The translations under genes and the position numbers were made by a program. 64,000 bases of DNA from the NCBI RefSeq assembly GCF_000011105.1, contig NC_000961.1, forward strand, positions 372,001 through 436,000, read 5' to 3'. Below, one piece after another: positions 26,187-37,154 of this stretch; position 1 is the stretch's first letter; the number at the start of each line of letters is the position of its first letter. The DNA is from Pyrococcus horikoshii OT3. Lineage in GTDB: Archaea; Methanobacteriota_B; Thermococci; Thermococcales; Thermococcaceae. The notes below the pieces were generated by a model. That model searched no databases. It had not been told where the DNA came from and saw only the letters and a program-made list of their open reading frames with translations.

Positions 26187-27520
26187 AATTTGTCAACAGG
26201 AAGAGGGAGCTTGAAACGCTTGAGAAGCTCTACGAGAAGGGAGCTAACCTAGTGGTGATCTATGGAAGGAGGAGGGTTGGAAAGACAGCGCTTCTGAGGA
26301 AGTTCCTTGAGGAGAAAAGGGGGATCTACTTCCTCTGCTCCAGAAGGGGGTATGAGAAGGATTTGAAGAGGTTCTCACAGGAGTTAAGTAAATTCTTCGG
26401 AATCCCCTTAAGCTTCGAGGATTTTGAAGATGCTTTCGAGTTCCTCTCAAAGCAGGGAAAACTCGTGGTAGTCATTGATGAGTTTCCCTACCTGATAGAA
26501 TCTTACAAACCGGTAGTTTCAGTTTTCCAGAGGATAGTCGATTTAGTGCTCGAGGGTTCAGAGGTTATGCTTATCCTCTGCGGGTCGAGCATTGGAATGA
26601 TGGAAAAGGATGTGCTCGGCTATAAAGCTCCGCTCTACGGGAGGGCCCAGGGGATAATGAAAGTTAAACCGTTCCGATTCTTTGACATGGTAGAGTGGTA
26701 TGGGAGGGATTTTGAGAAGCTTGTTAGACTCTATGGAGTGACTTGGGGAGTTCCTAGGTACATGGAGTTCTTCAGGGAGGGGAGCGATGAGGAGATAATA
26801 AGGAACTTCTTCGATCCCTCCTCCTTCCTCTTCAACGAGGCTAAGCTACTTTTAATGGAAGAGCTTAGGAATCCAGCAGTTTACGGAGAGATAATAGAAG
26901 CAATAGCCCTGGGAAACACTAGGCTGAGTGAGATAGCTAACTATTCAATGATCGACGCTAAGGATCTTCCGGCTTATCTAAAAACCCTCCAGGAGCTTGG
27001 AATAGTTAAGAGGATAACTCCAATAACGAAGAGGAACGCTAAGAGAGGGGTATACGTCATTGAGGATGAGTACTTCAGGTTCTACTACCGCTTCGTGAAT
27101 CCCTATTACGAGGAGATAGAATCTCTGAATCCCGAGCCTGCTATAGAGGATTTCAGGAAGAACTTCAACTCCTACCTTGGCGAGACCTTTGAGAAGGTAT
27201 CGAAAGAATTCCTCCTCGCAATTGGGGATTACCCAAAGATCGGGAAGTGGTGGTACAAAGGGGAAGAGATTGACCTGGTAGCTTTAAATGAAAGGGAGAA
27301 GAAAGCTCTCTTTGTGGAGGTCAAGTGGAGGGGGTTGAAGGAAAGGGAAGCTAAAAGAATTTTAAAGAGGTTAGAGAAGAAGAGCATGCTAATAAATCTC
27401 GATGGCTGGATTAAAGATTATGGTGTTATAGCTAGAAGGGTTGAAGGTAAGGAGTCGTTGAGGGATGAAGGATGGCTGGTTTGGGATCTTGAGGATTTTA
27501 ATAGCTTAGTAGGTGATTAA
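26177..27520 (+). CDS. Archaeal ATPase with C-terminal nuclease-like domain
   Basis: This P-loop ATPase of the archaeal STAND-like family has 447 residues. It has FVNRKRELETLEKLY at the start and the Walker A motif YGRRRVGKTALL (about 31-42). VVIDEFPYL is Walker B, followed by LCGSSIGMME as sensor. A winged-helix part comes next, and the C-terminal domain (GEEIDLVALNEREKKALFVEVKW) has the E/D…E-x-K pattern of a DUF234/PD-(D/E)XK-like nuclease. The cellular role of the family is not settled; links to mobile elements are common. The ATG at 26177 matches a leaderless start. Confidence 0.88.
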   Translation: MIRKFVNRKRELETLEKLYEKGANLVVIYGRRRVGKTALLRKFLEEKRGIYFLCSRRGYEKDLKRFSQELSKFFGIPLSFEDFEDAFEFLSKQGKLVVVIDEFPYLIESYKPVVSVFQRIVDLVLEGSEVMLILCGSSIGMMEKDVLGYKAPLYGRAQGIMKVKPFRFFDMVEWYGRDFEKLVRLYGVTWGVPRYMEFFREGSDEEIIRNFFDPSSFLFNEAKLLLMEELRNPAVYGEIIEAIALGNTRLSEIANYSMIDAKDLPAYLKTLQELGIVKRITPITKRNAKRGVYVIEDEYFRFYYRFVNPYYEEIESLNPEPAIEDFRKNFNSYLGETFEKVSKEFLLAIGDYPKIGKWWYKGEEIDLVALNEREKKALFVEVKWRGLKEREAKRILKRLEKKSMLINLDGWIKDYGVIARRVEGKESLRDEGWLVWDLEDFNSLVGD

Positions 27521-27521
27521 T

Positions 27522-27721
27522 ATGTCGATAAGAAGAGAAATCTCTACCAGGGATCTCCTCAAAATATTAGGTGAAGAGTTTGAGAAGAGAATTAAGGAGA
27601 CTCCAATCGAAAAGTATGAGGAGTATTATGTGAAGGCTAGAGAAGCGGAGTGGAAGCGCCTAAGAAGCTTTACGACATGAAGATACCGTACTGGGAAGCA
27701 CTAAATCCCTGCAATGAATAG
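27522..27721 (+). pseudogene. Small charged protein, frameshifted
   Basis: An ATG at 27522 after AGGTGAT opens a 52-residue frame, MSIRREISTRDLLKILGEE…, ending at 27680. After RLRS the phase is lost. One base forward, the protein resumes as KKLYDMKIPYWEALNPCNE and stops at 27721. A single-base loss near 27663 explains this, and the original would have had about 65 residues. It follows the ATPase gene by one base. Its function is unknown; a small partner of the ATPase is possible. Confidence 0.55.
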
Positions 27722-27752
27722 AATGGCTATTGAGAGCAAACCTTATATTATA

Positions 27753-27800
27753 TACCATGTAAATTACATACGGTGTAAATTATATGCCATGTAAAAACTT
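27753..27800 (+). repeat. Three tandem 16-bp repeats over an ATPase start
   Basis: TACCATGTAAATTACA, TACGGTGTAAATTATA and TGCCATGTAAAAACTT follow one another directly. The third overlaps the start codon at 27784. They share the core CCATGTAAA/GGTGTAAATT. A TATA-like stretch (CTTATATTATATAC) lies just upstream at about 27742-27755. The arrangement suits a cooperative operator. Confidence 0.5.
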
Positions 27801-28887
27801 CTTCACCACGAGGCCTATCATGGAGGAAGATTGTCTATGGGATAAAAGGAGGAAGATCGTTGACGATCTCTTTCGTACCGTTCTTAGGGGAAACATTGCA
27901 ATTCTCCTGGGCCCAAGGCGAGTTGGAAAGACGAGCGTTGTTAACGTGATCTCTCAAAAGTTCGCAAAGAGGAGGAACCATCACTACATCTACTTTAACT
28001 TCTCTAGGTTCATCGGAGCTAGGGCTATCTCAATAGCGGATATAGAACCAAAAAGGACGTCTTTAAAGCTCATAACTACAAGCAAGAGCTACGTCATTTC
28101 ATTGAAAGGAATATCCGTTGAAGTGAGAAAGACGAGCATCGAAGAGTTTACATCGGACTTCTCAACCTTAGTAAGGATATTATCCCAGAATTCTGAGAGG
28201 GGGCTCCTCATCTTTGACGAAGCCCAAGTGCTCGCTAGGTTAAAGAACTTGGACTTCCGCGGCCTTATACAGGAGATAACCGATAGCTATCCAAATATAT
28301 CGATGATCTTCACCGGTTCAATGCCCGGGCTACTTATAGAGTACTTAAACCCAGGGCCAGATAAACCAAACTTTATGCGCGCTTCCGAAACCTTTACCCT
28401 CTCACGCTGGAACGTTGAAGAAGGATTGGAGTTTCTGAAGAAGGGCTTTGAAAGTTACGGCATTAGCGTAAGGAACGAACTTGAGCTTGAGAGAGCTGTA
28501 AAAGAACTGGGAGGGATTCCTGGTTTTATCTCTTACTATGGAATAACAGTGATTAACCTCGTGAGAAGTGGAGTTCCAGTAGAAAAGGCCCTTCCAAGGG
28601 CCCTGGAGGAGAGCAAGAGGTATGCCCTTGAAGAGTGGAAGAAGGATCTGGAAGCGTTCCTAAACGTCTACAACAGCCCGATTTACGTTGAGGTAATGAA
28701 GGTTCTGGCAAGTTCATACCCAACCGCTCTCAAGGGAGCGGAAGTTTACAGGAGGATGAATAGGGCACCAAAGAGGATCCAGCACATATACAAGTACCTC
28801 GACGTTCTGGAGAAGGTTGGCTTCATACGCTCAGAGGGAGGTAAGTACTGGATAGAGGATCCGATCCTTAGGGAGCTATTAACATAG
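27784..28887 (+). CDS. Archaeal ATPase (STAND-like P-loop)
   Basis: The protein has 367 residues. [18 protein letters not shown] is followed by Walker A in [13 protein letters not shown] (about 40-52) and Walker B in [19 protein letters not shown] comes next, then a winged-helix C-terminus ([27 protein letters not shown]). It belongs to the same broad family as the ATPase at 26177 but lacks the nuclease-like domain. Family role is unknown. Tandem repeats cover the start codon, suggesting autoregulation. The ATG at 27784 gives the family's usual N-terminus. Confidence 0.88.
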   Translation: MPCKNFFTTRPIMEEDCLWDKRRKIVDDLFRTVLRGNIAILLGPRRVGKTSVVNVISQKFAKRRNHHYIYFNFSRFIGARAISIADIEPKRTSLKLITTSKSYVISLKGISVEVRKTSIEEFTSDFSTLVRILSQNSERGLLIFDEAQVLARLKNLDFRGLIQEITDSYPNISMIFTGSMPGLLIEYLNPGPDKPNFMRASETFTLSRWNVEEGLEFLKKGFESYGISVRNELELERAVKELGGIPGFISYYGITVINLVRSGVPVEKALPRALEESKRYALEEWKKDLEAFLNVYNSPIYVEVMKVLASSYPTALKGAEVYRRMNRAPKRIQHIYKYLDVLEKVGFIRSEGGKYWIEDPILRELLT

Positions 28888-28895
28888 CCCTGTCA

Positions 28896-28935
28896 AAAGG
28901 GTAAGCATTTTAAGGTACCCCTTTACTTACCCTTT
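28896..28935 (+). promoter_or_regulatory. Inverted repeat around the purA promoter
   Basis: AAAGGGTAAG (28896-28905) and CTTACCCTTT (28926-28935) form perfect 10-base inverted arms. Between them lies the TATA-like GCATTTTAAGGTA (28905-28917). An operator for a purine-responsive repressor is a reasonable guess; as RNA the second arm would lie in the leader. Confidence 0.5.
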
Positions 28936-28945
28936 GGTAAGGAGT

Positions 28946-29965
28946 ATGCCGAGCGTTATAGTTGTAGGCGGTCAGTGGGGAGATGAAGGGAAGGGCTCAA
29001 TAGTGGCTTACCTTTCTCTCCATGACGAGCCTGAGATAATAGCTAGGGGCGGCGTTGGAACGAACGCTGGTCACAGCGTGGTCATAAACGGGAAGAAGTA
29101 TGCGGTAAGACAGATCCCGACTGGCTTCATGCAGACGAAAGCGAGGCTTTTGATTGGGGCCGGAGTTCTAGTCGATCCTGAGGTCTTCTTCCACGAGCTC
29201 GAGCAGTTGAAAGACTTTAATGTTAAGGATAGGGTTGGGATAGATTATCGCTGCGCAATAATAGAGGAGAAGCACAAGCAACTGGACAGGACCAACGGTT
29301 ACCTACATGGAAAGATCGGAACCACCGGGAGCGGTTGCGGACCTGCTAATGCTGACAGGGTTATGAGGAAGGCCAAGCAAGCAAAGGATGTTAAGGAGCT
29401 TGAACCTTATTTAACCGACGTAGCCCAGGAGATAAACGATGCCCTGGATGAGGGTTCCCTAGTCCTAGTTGAGGGAACGCAGGGCTTTGGGCTCAGCCTC
29501 TACTATGGAACGTATCCTTACGTAACTTCAAAGGATGTTACAGCTTCATCTGTTGCAGCTGACGTTGGGATAGGCCCAACTAGGGTTGACGAAGTTATAG
29601 TTGTCTTCAAGAGCTTTCCCACTAGGGTGGGTGCGGGACCCTTCCCCACGGAGATGCCAATGGAGGAAGCTGACAGGCTTGGCCTCGTTGAGTACGGAAC
29701 GGTAACCGGGAGGAGAAGGAGGGTTGGCTGGTTCGACTTTGAGATGGCCAGATATTCAGCTAGAATAAACGGGGCCACGATGCTTGCCGTCACGATGCTC
29801 GACAAGTACGACAAGGAAGCCTTTGGAGTTACGGATTACGACAAGCTACCCAGGAAGGCTAAGGAATTTATTGAAGAAATAGAGGAGAGGGTTGGAGTTC
29901 CAGTGGGATTGATAAAGACGGGCCCTGAGCTTGAGCACATAATAGATAGAAGGGATACCATCTAG
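28946..29965 (+). CDS. purA: Adenylosuccinate synthetase
   Basis: It joins IMP and aspartate using GTP, the first step from IMP to [16 protein letters not shown] (residues about 7-19) is the GTP P-loop with the catalytic Asp. [13 protein letters not shown] carries the catalytic His, and [14 protein letters not shown] follows. At 339 residues it is the short archaeal form; bacterial enzymes have about 430. The ATG at 28946 follows GGAG and removes an implausible four-residue extension. An inverted repeat surrounds its promoter. Confidence 0.96.
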   Translation: MPSVIVVGGQWGDEGKGSIVAYLSLHDEPEIIARGGVGTNAGHSVVINGKKYAVRQIPTGFMQTKARLLIGAGVLVDPEVFFHELEQLKDFNVKDRVGIDYRCAIIEEKHKQLDRTNGYLHGKIGTTGSGCGPANADRVMRKAKQAKDVKELEPYLTDVAQEINDALDEGSLVLVEGTQGFGLSLYYGTYPYVTSKDVTASSVAADVGIGPTRVDEVIVVFKSFPTRVGAGPFPTEMPMEEADRLGLVEYGTVTGRRRRVGWFDFEMARYSARINGATMLAVTMLDKYDKEAFGVTDYDKLPRKAKEFIEEIEERVGVPVGLIKTGPELEHIIDRRDTI

Positions 29966-30005
29966 CTTTAAATTTCCTATCCCTATTTTTCTTTTGGTGG
30001 TGTTG

Positions 30006-30764
30006 GTGTTAGCCGAGATCATAACCGTAGGGGATGAGCTTTTAACGGGGAACACCGTTGACAGCAACTCGGCTTACATAGCCCAAAGGTTAACCGAGAA
30101 GGGCTTCTGGGTGAGGAGGATAACCACGGTTGGCGATGACGTTAAGGAGATAGAGAACGCTGTAAGGGAAGCAATCTCAAGGAAGCCAGAGGTTTTAATA
30201 ATCTCCGGTGGACTAGGTCCCACTCACGATGATGTAACTATGCTTGGAGTTGCAAATGCAATAGGTAGGAAGCTTAAGCTTTGCGAGGACTGTTTGGAGA
30301 GGATAAAGGAGTTCTATGAAGAGCTGCACAGGAAAGGGTTGATAGACGATCCAACCCTCAACGAGGCCAGGAAGAAGATGGCATACCTCCCTGAAGGATC
30401 AGAGCCCTTAAATAACACCGAGGGAGCAGCTCCGGGGGCTTACGTGGAGTATGAAGGGGTAAAGATCTTCATTCTTCCTGGGATGCCCAGGGAAATGAAA
30501 GCCATGCTGGAAAGCGAAGTCCTACCGAGGCTCGGGGAAAGGAAGTTCGTTCAGAAAAAGTTCTTAGCAGAGATAACGGATGAGAGCAAGCTCGCTCCAA
30601 TCCTGGAGGATACGATAGAGAGGTTCAAGGTTAAGATACACTCATCCCCCAAGGGATTCGGGAAGTACATAGGGATAATAATCTTCGCCGAAGACGATGA
30701 AGTTATCGGGAAGGTAATAAGGTACATAGAGGGTAAGGGGATAAAGTTCAGGGAAGGCTGGTAA
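30006..30764 (+). CDS. CinA/MoaB-like molybdopterin-binding domain protein
   Basis: The protein has about 252 residues. It has AEIITVGDELLTGNTVDSNS at the start, then ISGGLGPTHDDVT, the MoCF-type binding loop, and NTEGAAPGAY with ILPGMPREMKAML. This is the N-terminal CinA domain. The C-terminal NMN deamidase domain of full CinA is absent, so the substrate is unclear; relatives act on ADP-ribose or NMN. The start is one of several GTG/TTG codons (29994-30006); GTG 30006 after GGTGGTG is chosen. It heads an operon with the eIF2B-like and MutS2-like genes. Confidence 0.85.
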   Translation: MLAEIITVGDELLTGNTVDSNSAYIAQRLTEKGFWVRRITTVGDDVKEIENAVREAISRKPEVLIISGGLGPTHDDVTMLGVANAIGRKLKLCEDCLERIKEFYEELHRKGLIDDPTLNEARKKMAYLPEGSEPLNNTEGAAPGAYVEYEGVKIFILPGMPREMKAMLESEVLPRLGERKFVQKKFLAEITDESKLAPILEDTIERFKVKIHSSPKGFGKYIGIIIFAEDDEVIGKVIRYIEGKGIKFREGW

Positions 30765-30766
30765 CC

Positions 30767-31597
30767 ATGCTTCCAGAGAGGGTTCTGGAGATACTCAGGG
30801 AGATGAAGAGAGAAAGAATAAAGGGGGCTAGCTGGCTAGCTAAGAAGGGTGCCGAAGCCTTCTTAACCCTAGCAGAAGAGCTCGATGAATCATTACTTGA
30901 AGATGCTATCATGGAATTAAGGGAAGAGGTCGTTAAGGTGAACCCCTCGATGGCTTCACTCTACAACCTAGCGAGGTTCATACCGGTAACGAATAGGAGG
31001 GATATCCTAAAGTCCAGGGCCTTAGAGTTCTTGAGGAGGATGGAAGAAGCTAAGAGGGAGCTGGCCTCTATAGGGGCTCAACTTATAGATGACGGTGACG
31101 TGATAATAACCCACTCCTTCTCATCAACAGTCCTGGAGATAATTAGGACCGCTAAAGAGAGGAAGAAGAGGTTTAAAGTAATACTCACTGAGAGCTCTCC
31201 AGATTACGAAGGGTTACATCTAGCAAGGGAGCTTGAGTTTTCGGGAATAGAGTTCGAGGTAATAACCGATGCCCAGATGGGCCTCTTCTGTAGGGAAGCT
31301 TCAATAGCCATCGTTGGTGCGGATATGATAACGAAAGATGGTTACGTAGTTAATAAAGCTGGAACGTATCTGCTAGCCTTGGCATGTCACGAGAACGCTA
31401 TCCCCTTCTACGTTGCAGCTGAGACCTATAAGTTCCATCCAACTTTAAAGTCCGGAGATGTAATGCTTATGGAGAGGGATCTAATAAGGGGGAACGTGAG
31501 AATAAGGAACGTTCTATTTGACGTAACCCCATGGAAGTACGTTAGGGGGATAATAACGGAGCTCGGCATAGTCATACCACCGAGGGATATTCAATGA
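30767..31597 (+). CDS. eIF2B alpha-like protein / ribose-1,5-bisphosphate isomerase family
   Basis: At 276 residues it belongs to the eIF2B alpha/beta/delta family. ERIKGASWLAKKGAEAF is in the N-terminal helical part. The Rossmann-like C-terminal half has ILTESSPDYEG, ADMITKDGYVVNKAGTYLLAL and FYVAAETYKFHP. The family includes initiation-factor-like proteins, methylthioribose-1-phosphate isomerase and ribose-1,5-bisphosphate isomerase of the archaeal AMP pathway. The GADMI…KAGT pattern with KF fits all of these, so I leave the reaction open. It starts two bases after the CinA-like gene and overlaps the next by four. Confidence 0.85.
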   Translation: MLPERVLEILREMKRERIKGASWLAKKGAEAFLTLAEELDESLLEDAIMELREEVVKVNPSMASLYNLARFIPVTNRRDILKSRALEFLRRMEEAKRELASIGAQLIDDGDVIITHSFSSTVLEIIRTAKERKKRFKVILTESSPDYEGLHLARELEFSGIEFEVITDAQMGLFCREASIAIVGADMITKDGYVVNKAGTYLLALACHENAIPFYVAAETYKFHPTLKSGDVMLMERDLIRGNVRIRNVLFDVTPWKYVRGIITELGIVIPPRDIQ

Positions 31598-33276
31598 AGC
31601 TCAGGGGAGATGCCAGGGATGTATACAAGAGGATAAGGGGAATGATCGAGAGGGAGATTAAGCTTGAGGAAGCGAAGAAGTTCCTCGATAGGATAGAGCC
31701 TACAAGCGATAAGCTCGAAATATTGAGGAGGCAGGAGTACTTCAAAAAGTCTTTCTCCTCGGTTAAGGAAGAGTTAGAGGATTTTCTGCTTAAGGTTAAA
31801 CCGATAAAATTCAGGAGGGAATTCCTCGACGATAGGGTTTTGATAGTGAGCGAGGATGAAGTTGAAGAGGCCGAGAAGCTAAACCTCTGCATTGTTTCCA
31901 CGGAACCTATAGAAGGTTATGACATAGTCCTGAGCACGATCGGCTATGGAATCGAGGTGGAGCTCAAGCCCTACGAGATAGCGCCTGAGTTATACGTCAA
32001 ACCCCTCTGGGAAAACAGGGGAGTTTTAGAGGCATTAGCAAACGTTTTTCCAAATGGAGTGTCCAGGAAGATTCTGGAAAGGCTCAATGAGCTTGAAGAC
32101 GTTTTTAAAAGGCTAAAGACATTGGAGAACTTAGAGGAGAGGATAAGGGAACTTGAGATAGAGCTCAACAGGAAGATTGAGGAGAAGCTTGAGGACTTTA
32201 AGCTAACCTTAAGCGGGAGGGAACTTGTTGAGTTCATAAGGGCCCTCCGCTCAGGGGATATAGAGGTAGTCCTTTCCAAGTTCTCAGCATTAAACGATGA
32301 GATATTGGATGAGATAAAGAAGACTGAGGAGGAGCTTTCTAAAGAGTTGGGAATCGATGTTGAGGTCTTCCCTAGGGACTATCCCATAGAGGTTCCTCCT
32401 GAAGTAGTTGAATCCTTGAGGAAGAGCGTTGAGAGGGAGTTAAAGCTTGAACTTTACCTAAAGTCTCGAGAAGTCTTGGAGGATATCCTTCCCTACTTAC
32501 CAAAGCTGAAGGAGGAAATCGAGAAGGCTTACGAGCTCGAATTTATAATAGCCTTGAAGAGATTCTCTAAAGGCTTTACGTTCCCGAAGATCGAGGAAGG
32601 TGGGATAGGCTTCGTTAAGGGGAAGAACCTCTTCATAGAAAACCCACAACCCGTAAGCTACTTCGTTGGTAAGGCGAGAGAACCTTTTGCTGGAGTTAAG
32701 GGTTCGAGGGTTGTGATTTTAACGGGGGCCAACAGCGGAGGGAAGACTTCCCTGCTTGAGTTAATGCTTCAAATTGTCGTGTTAGCTCACATGGGACTTC
32801 CCGTTCCCGCTGAGAATGCTTGGGTTGACGTTCTAAATGAAGTCTTCTTCTTTAAGAAGAAGAGGAGTAGTTATGGGGCTGGGGCCTTCGAGGGCTCCCT
32901 AAAAGGTATAGTTAGATCCCTAAGAGGGAAGGGGAAGAAGCTAATATTGATAGATGAGTTTGAAGCCATAACTGAGCCGGGAGCGGCCGTTAAGATATTA
33001 GCAGAGCTTTTAAAGGTTGGAATTTCCAAGGGCTTCTACATAGTTATAGTTTCCCATCTGGGAGAGGATCTCATGAAAGAGCTTCCCGAGGCGAGGGTTG
33101 ATGGGATAGAAGCCAGTGGACTCGATGAGAACTTGAACTTAATAGTTGACAGGCAACCTAAGTTCGGTATCATCGGAAGGAGCACTCCAGAGCTTATATT
33201 GGAGAGGTTAGCCCGGAAGGGTAGGGGAGAGGAGAGGGATATCTTGCTTAAGGTATTAAGAAAATTAAAAAAATAA
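31594..33276 (+). CDS. MutS2-like DNA-binding ATPase
   Basis: The protein has 560 residues. A long helical lever region with heptads (LENLEERIRELEIELNRK) precedes the ABC-type ATPase. Walker A is ILTGANSGGKTSLL (about 374-387) and Walker B is KLILIDEFEAITEP. IVIVSHLGED gives the H-loop. There is no mismatch-recognition domain I and no C-terminal Smr nuclease, so mismatch repair is unlikely; a role at recombination intermediates or stalled ribosomes is possible. The gene overlaps the eIF2B-like gene by four bases. Confidence 0.88.
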   Translation: MKLRGDARDVYKRIRGMIEREIKLEEAKKFLDRIEPTSDKLEILRRQEYFKKSFSSVKEELEDFLLKVKPIKFRREFLDDRVLIVSEDEVEEAEKLNLCIVSTEPIEGYDIVLSTIGYGIEVELKPYEIAPELYVKPLWENRGVLEALANVFPNGVSRKILERLNELEDVFKRLKTLENLEERIRELEIELNRKIEEKLEDFKLTLSGRELVEFIRALRSGDIEVVLSKFSALNDEILDEIKKTEEELSKELGIDVEVFPRDYPIEVPPEVVESLRKSVERELKLELYLKSREVLEDILPYLPKLKEEIEKAYELEFIIALKRFSKGFTFPKIEEGGIGFVKGKNLFIENPQPVSYFVGKAREPFAGVKGSRVVILTGANSGGKTSLLELMLQIVVLAHMGLPVPAENAWVDVLNEVFFFKKKRSSYGAGAFEGSLKGIVRSLRGKGKKLILIDEFEAITEPGAAVKILAELLKVGISKGFYIVIVSHLGEDLMKELPEARVDGIEASGLDENLNLIVDRQPKFGIIGRSTPELILERLARKGRGEERDILLKVLRKLKK

Positions 33277-33383
33277 AACAGGCTAACTAATAAACATATG
33301 TACCTACACAAAATCTATTTAATAACTAACGGTTATAAAAAGAAGGGAGCATAATTATTGAATAAAATAAGTCTGTTTTTTAA

Positions 33384-35349
<1,966 letters not shown>

Positions 35350-35412
35350 CCCTATCCCCAAGTAAATGAACTTCCAAAAGCCTTATATCGATTTAGTGCG
35401 AACTCCCCTAGG

Positions 35413-35583
35413 ATGGGGATGAGGAGATCTCAGACTGCTATCGAATACCTCTTCATGTTGGCCGCGGTTCTATTGCTGATCGCGATAGTGTTTAAGGTAG
35501 TTATCGATACATTTAGAACACTGAACACTTCCGTCGGGGAGTACGTAAAGGTCATTAGGGAAAAGCTTCTCGAGAACCTTTAA
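35413..35583 (+). CDS. Class III signal peptide pilin-like protein
   Basis: This 56-residue protein is short enough to be missed. Residues 1-6 are basic (MGMRRS). QTAIEYLFML then matches the archaeal class III pilin pattern (Q at +1, E at +5, then a hydrophobic stretch), and a hydrophobic helix AAVLLLIAIVFKVV follows. The rest is a short polar tail. A prepilin peptidase should cut before Gln7. The gene ends 12 bases before the start of a membrane aspartyl peptidase. Type IV-like pilus subunits of this size are known in methanogens as EppA substrates; the match is by motif only. Confidence 0.75.
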   Translation: MGMRRSQTAIEYLFMLAAVLLLIAIVFKVVIDTFRTLNTSVGEYVKVIREKLLENL

Positions 35584-35595
35584 GGAGGTGGTTGA

Positions 35596-36780
35596 GTGAT
35601 TCCATTGATCCTCGGCACCATAGTCGGTATTCTCACTTCCTACACCGATGTGAAAACTAGCTATATATATGAGGAGCACTTCTTTCCAACTATTTCCATT
35701 CTCTCAAAGTGGTGGTGCAAAAGGAAAGGTTGTGAATACGAGAGTAAGGGTCCTTACATTCCCATAGTCGAACTCGGGATCCTTTATAATTTATTCCTGG
35801 GGGTGAAGGGTGATAATTTAATTCAAGCTCTTTCCCCCTTCATTGGATTAGTTGTTGGTTTCGCTATAGGTTACTTCCTCTACTATACCGGAGGATGGGC
35901 GAGTGGTGATGTAATAATCCTTGGAGCTTATTCAGCTTTGCTCCCCTTCGCTCCAGCGAAGGCTAAGTATGCGCCTCCCTATTCCCTATATCTCCCACTT
36001 AATTCCCTAAGCATCCTTTTCAACTCGATCCTCCTGATATTTCCCCTTATACTCATTTACTCCTTGATAGGTCTAGCCGTTAAGGGGAAGTTTAGAAGCA
36101 TTTTAGTCCTCTTCAAGGAAGGGTTGGGAGCCGTAGTTGAAGTTACCCTTTGGTTAAACTTCGCCGCAATCCTCTTTGCCTTAGTAAGTATCTATCTACC
36201 TATTCCCAGGATAATAACGCTAATCTTGGCTTTTTTGATAATTTTACTGTTCGGTAAGTTTAGAATAGTCGGGGACATAGCTGGAATTGCTTCCCTCGCA
36301 TATGGCCTTTACCTCCTGGGGATTGAGTATCTAATATATTTCGTGAAGCTCTTCGCGATAGTGTACACCTTCAAGCTCCTCTGGTCCTCGGTTAAGGCCT
36401 TAAGGAGGGAAGTCCTGATAGATGAGAAGGTAGTTGAAGAGCTTAAACCTGGAGACGTTCTTGGAGAGAGGATAGTTTTAACTGGAAGTGGAGTAGTTAG
36501 GGATAGATCTGACTTCTTCGACAAGCTTTCAAAGCTTCTAAGAGGGGAAAGGTACGATCAGGTTAAGGGTGAAGAGGTAGCTGGGTTCAGCGTTGAGGGA
36601 TTAACTGAGGAACAGATAGAAAGGCTGAAAAATCTAGTTAATGAAGGTAAGCTTGAAAATAAATTCCTCGTTAGGAAAGCCATGCCTTTTGCTCCCGCAC
36701 TCTTCCTGGGCTTCTTGACTAGTTACTTCTTCGGCGATGTACTTTGGTGGTTAATCCTTAAGGTTTCAGGCCTTGCCTAG
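35596..36780 (+). CDS. EppA-like prepilin peptidase (class III signal peptides)
   Basis: This multi-span aspartic peptidase has 394 residues. The first catalytic Asp is in SYTDVKTSY (Asp18) and the second in [11 protein letters not shown] (Asp105), the GxGD-like site of A24 peptidases. About nine hydrophobic segments are visible. A soluble insert of about 90 residues ([17 protein letters not shown]…) precedes the last span. It would cleave the class III signal of the pilin at 35413. The GTG at 35596 follows a strong GGAGGTGG. The pair looks like one small operon. Confidence 0.82.
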   Translation: MIPLILGTIVGILTSYTDVKTSYIYEEHFFPTISILSKWWCKRKGCEYESKGPYIPIVELGILYNLFLGVKGDNLIQALSPFIGLVVGFAIGYFLYYTGGWASGDVIILGAYSALLPFAPAKAKYAPPYSLYLPLNSLSILFNSILLIFPLILIYSLIGLAVKGKFRSILVLFKEGLGAVVEVTLWLNFAAILFALVSIYLPIPRIITLILAFLIILLFGKFRIVGDIAGIASLAYGLYLLGIEYLIYFVKLFAIVYTFKLLWSSVKALRREVLIDEKVVEELKPGDVLGERIVLTGSGVVRDRSDFFDKLSKLLRGERYDQVKGEEVAGFSVEGLTEEQIERLKNLVNEGKLENKFLVRKAMPFAPALFLGFLTSYFFGDVLWWLILKVSGLA

Positions 36781-36812
36781 AGTTTTTAAACTCAACCCAT
36801 AATTTCGATGTG

Positions 36813-37154
36813 ATGAAAGTTTACAGGCTCTACCTTAGGGATGAGTACCTGGAGATGGTTAAGAGCGGGAAGAAGAGGATAGAGGTTAGAGTTGCTTATC
36901 CCCAGCTTAAGGGGATGAAGAGAGGGGATAAGATAATATTTAACGATGAGGTTCCGGCCGAAGTTATAGAGGTGAAGCACTACGAAACCTTTAGGCAGGT
37001 ACTCAGGGAGGAACCGATAGATAAGATATTTCCAGATGAACCTAGCTTTGAGAGGGCCTTAAGGAGGTTTCACAACCTCTACCCGAAGTGGAAGGAAAAT
37101 CGCTATGGCGTCATAGCGATAAAATTCAAGCTCCTGGGGAGGGAAAGGAAGTGA
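36813..37154 (+). CDS. ASCH-domain protein 1
   Basis: The protein has 113 residues. [25 protein letters not shown] is the ASCH/PUA-like RNA-binding start, and the RGDKIIFND strand follows. ASCH domains bind RNA or modified nucleotides. The TATA-like AGTTTTTAAAC (36781-36791) lies 27 bases before the ATG at 36813, so the mRNA is leaderless. The next gene, also ASCH, overlaps by four bases. Confidence 0.85.
   Translation: MKVYRLYLRDEYLEMVKSGKKRIEVRVAYPQLKGMKRGDKIIFNDEVPAEVIEVKHYETFRQVLREEPIDKIFPDEPSFERALRRFHNLYPKWKENRYGVIAIKFKLLGRERK

Noticed and set aside
27753-27800. CRISPR-like array
   Set aside because: The three units are directly adjacent, with no spacers, and too short for CRISPR repeats. 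No CRISPR array was seen in the window.
30006-30764. Full CinA NMN deamidase
   Set aside because: Only the MoCF-like domain is present; the deamidase domain is missing, so the specific reaction is not claimed.
30767-31597. Firm assignment as ribose-1,5-bisphosphate isomerase
   Set aside because: The family contains several activities and the visible motifs do not decide between them.
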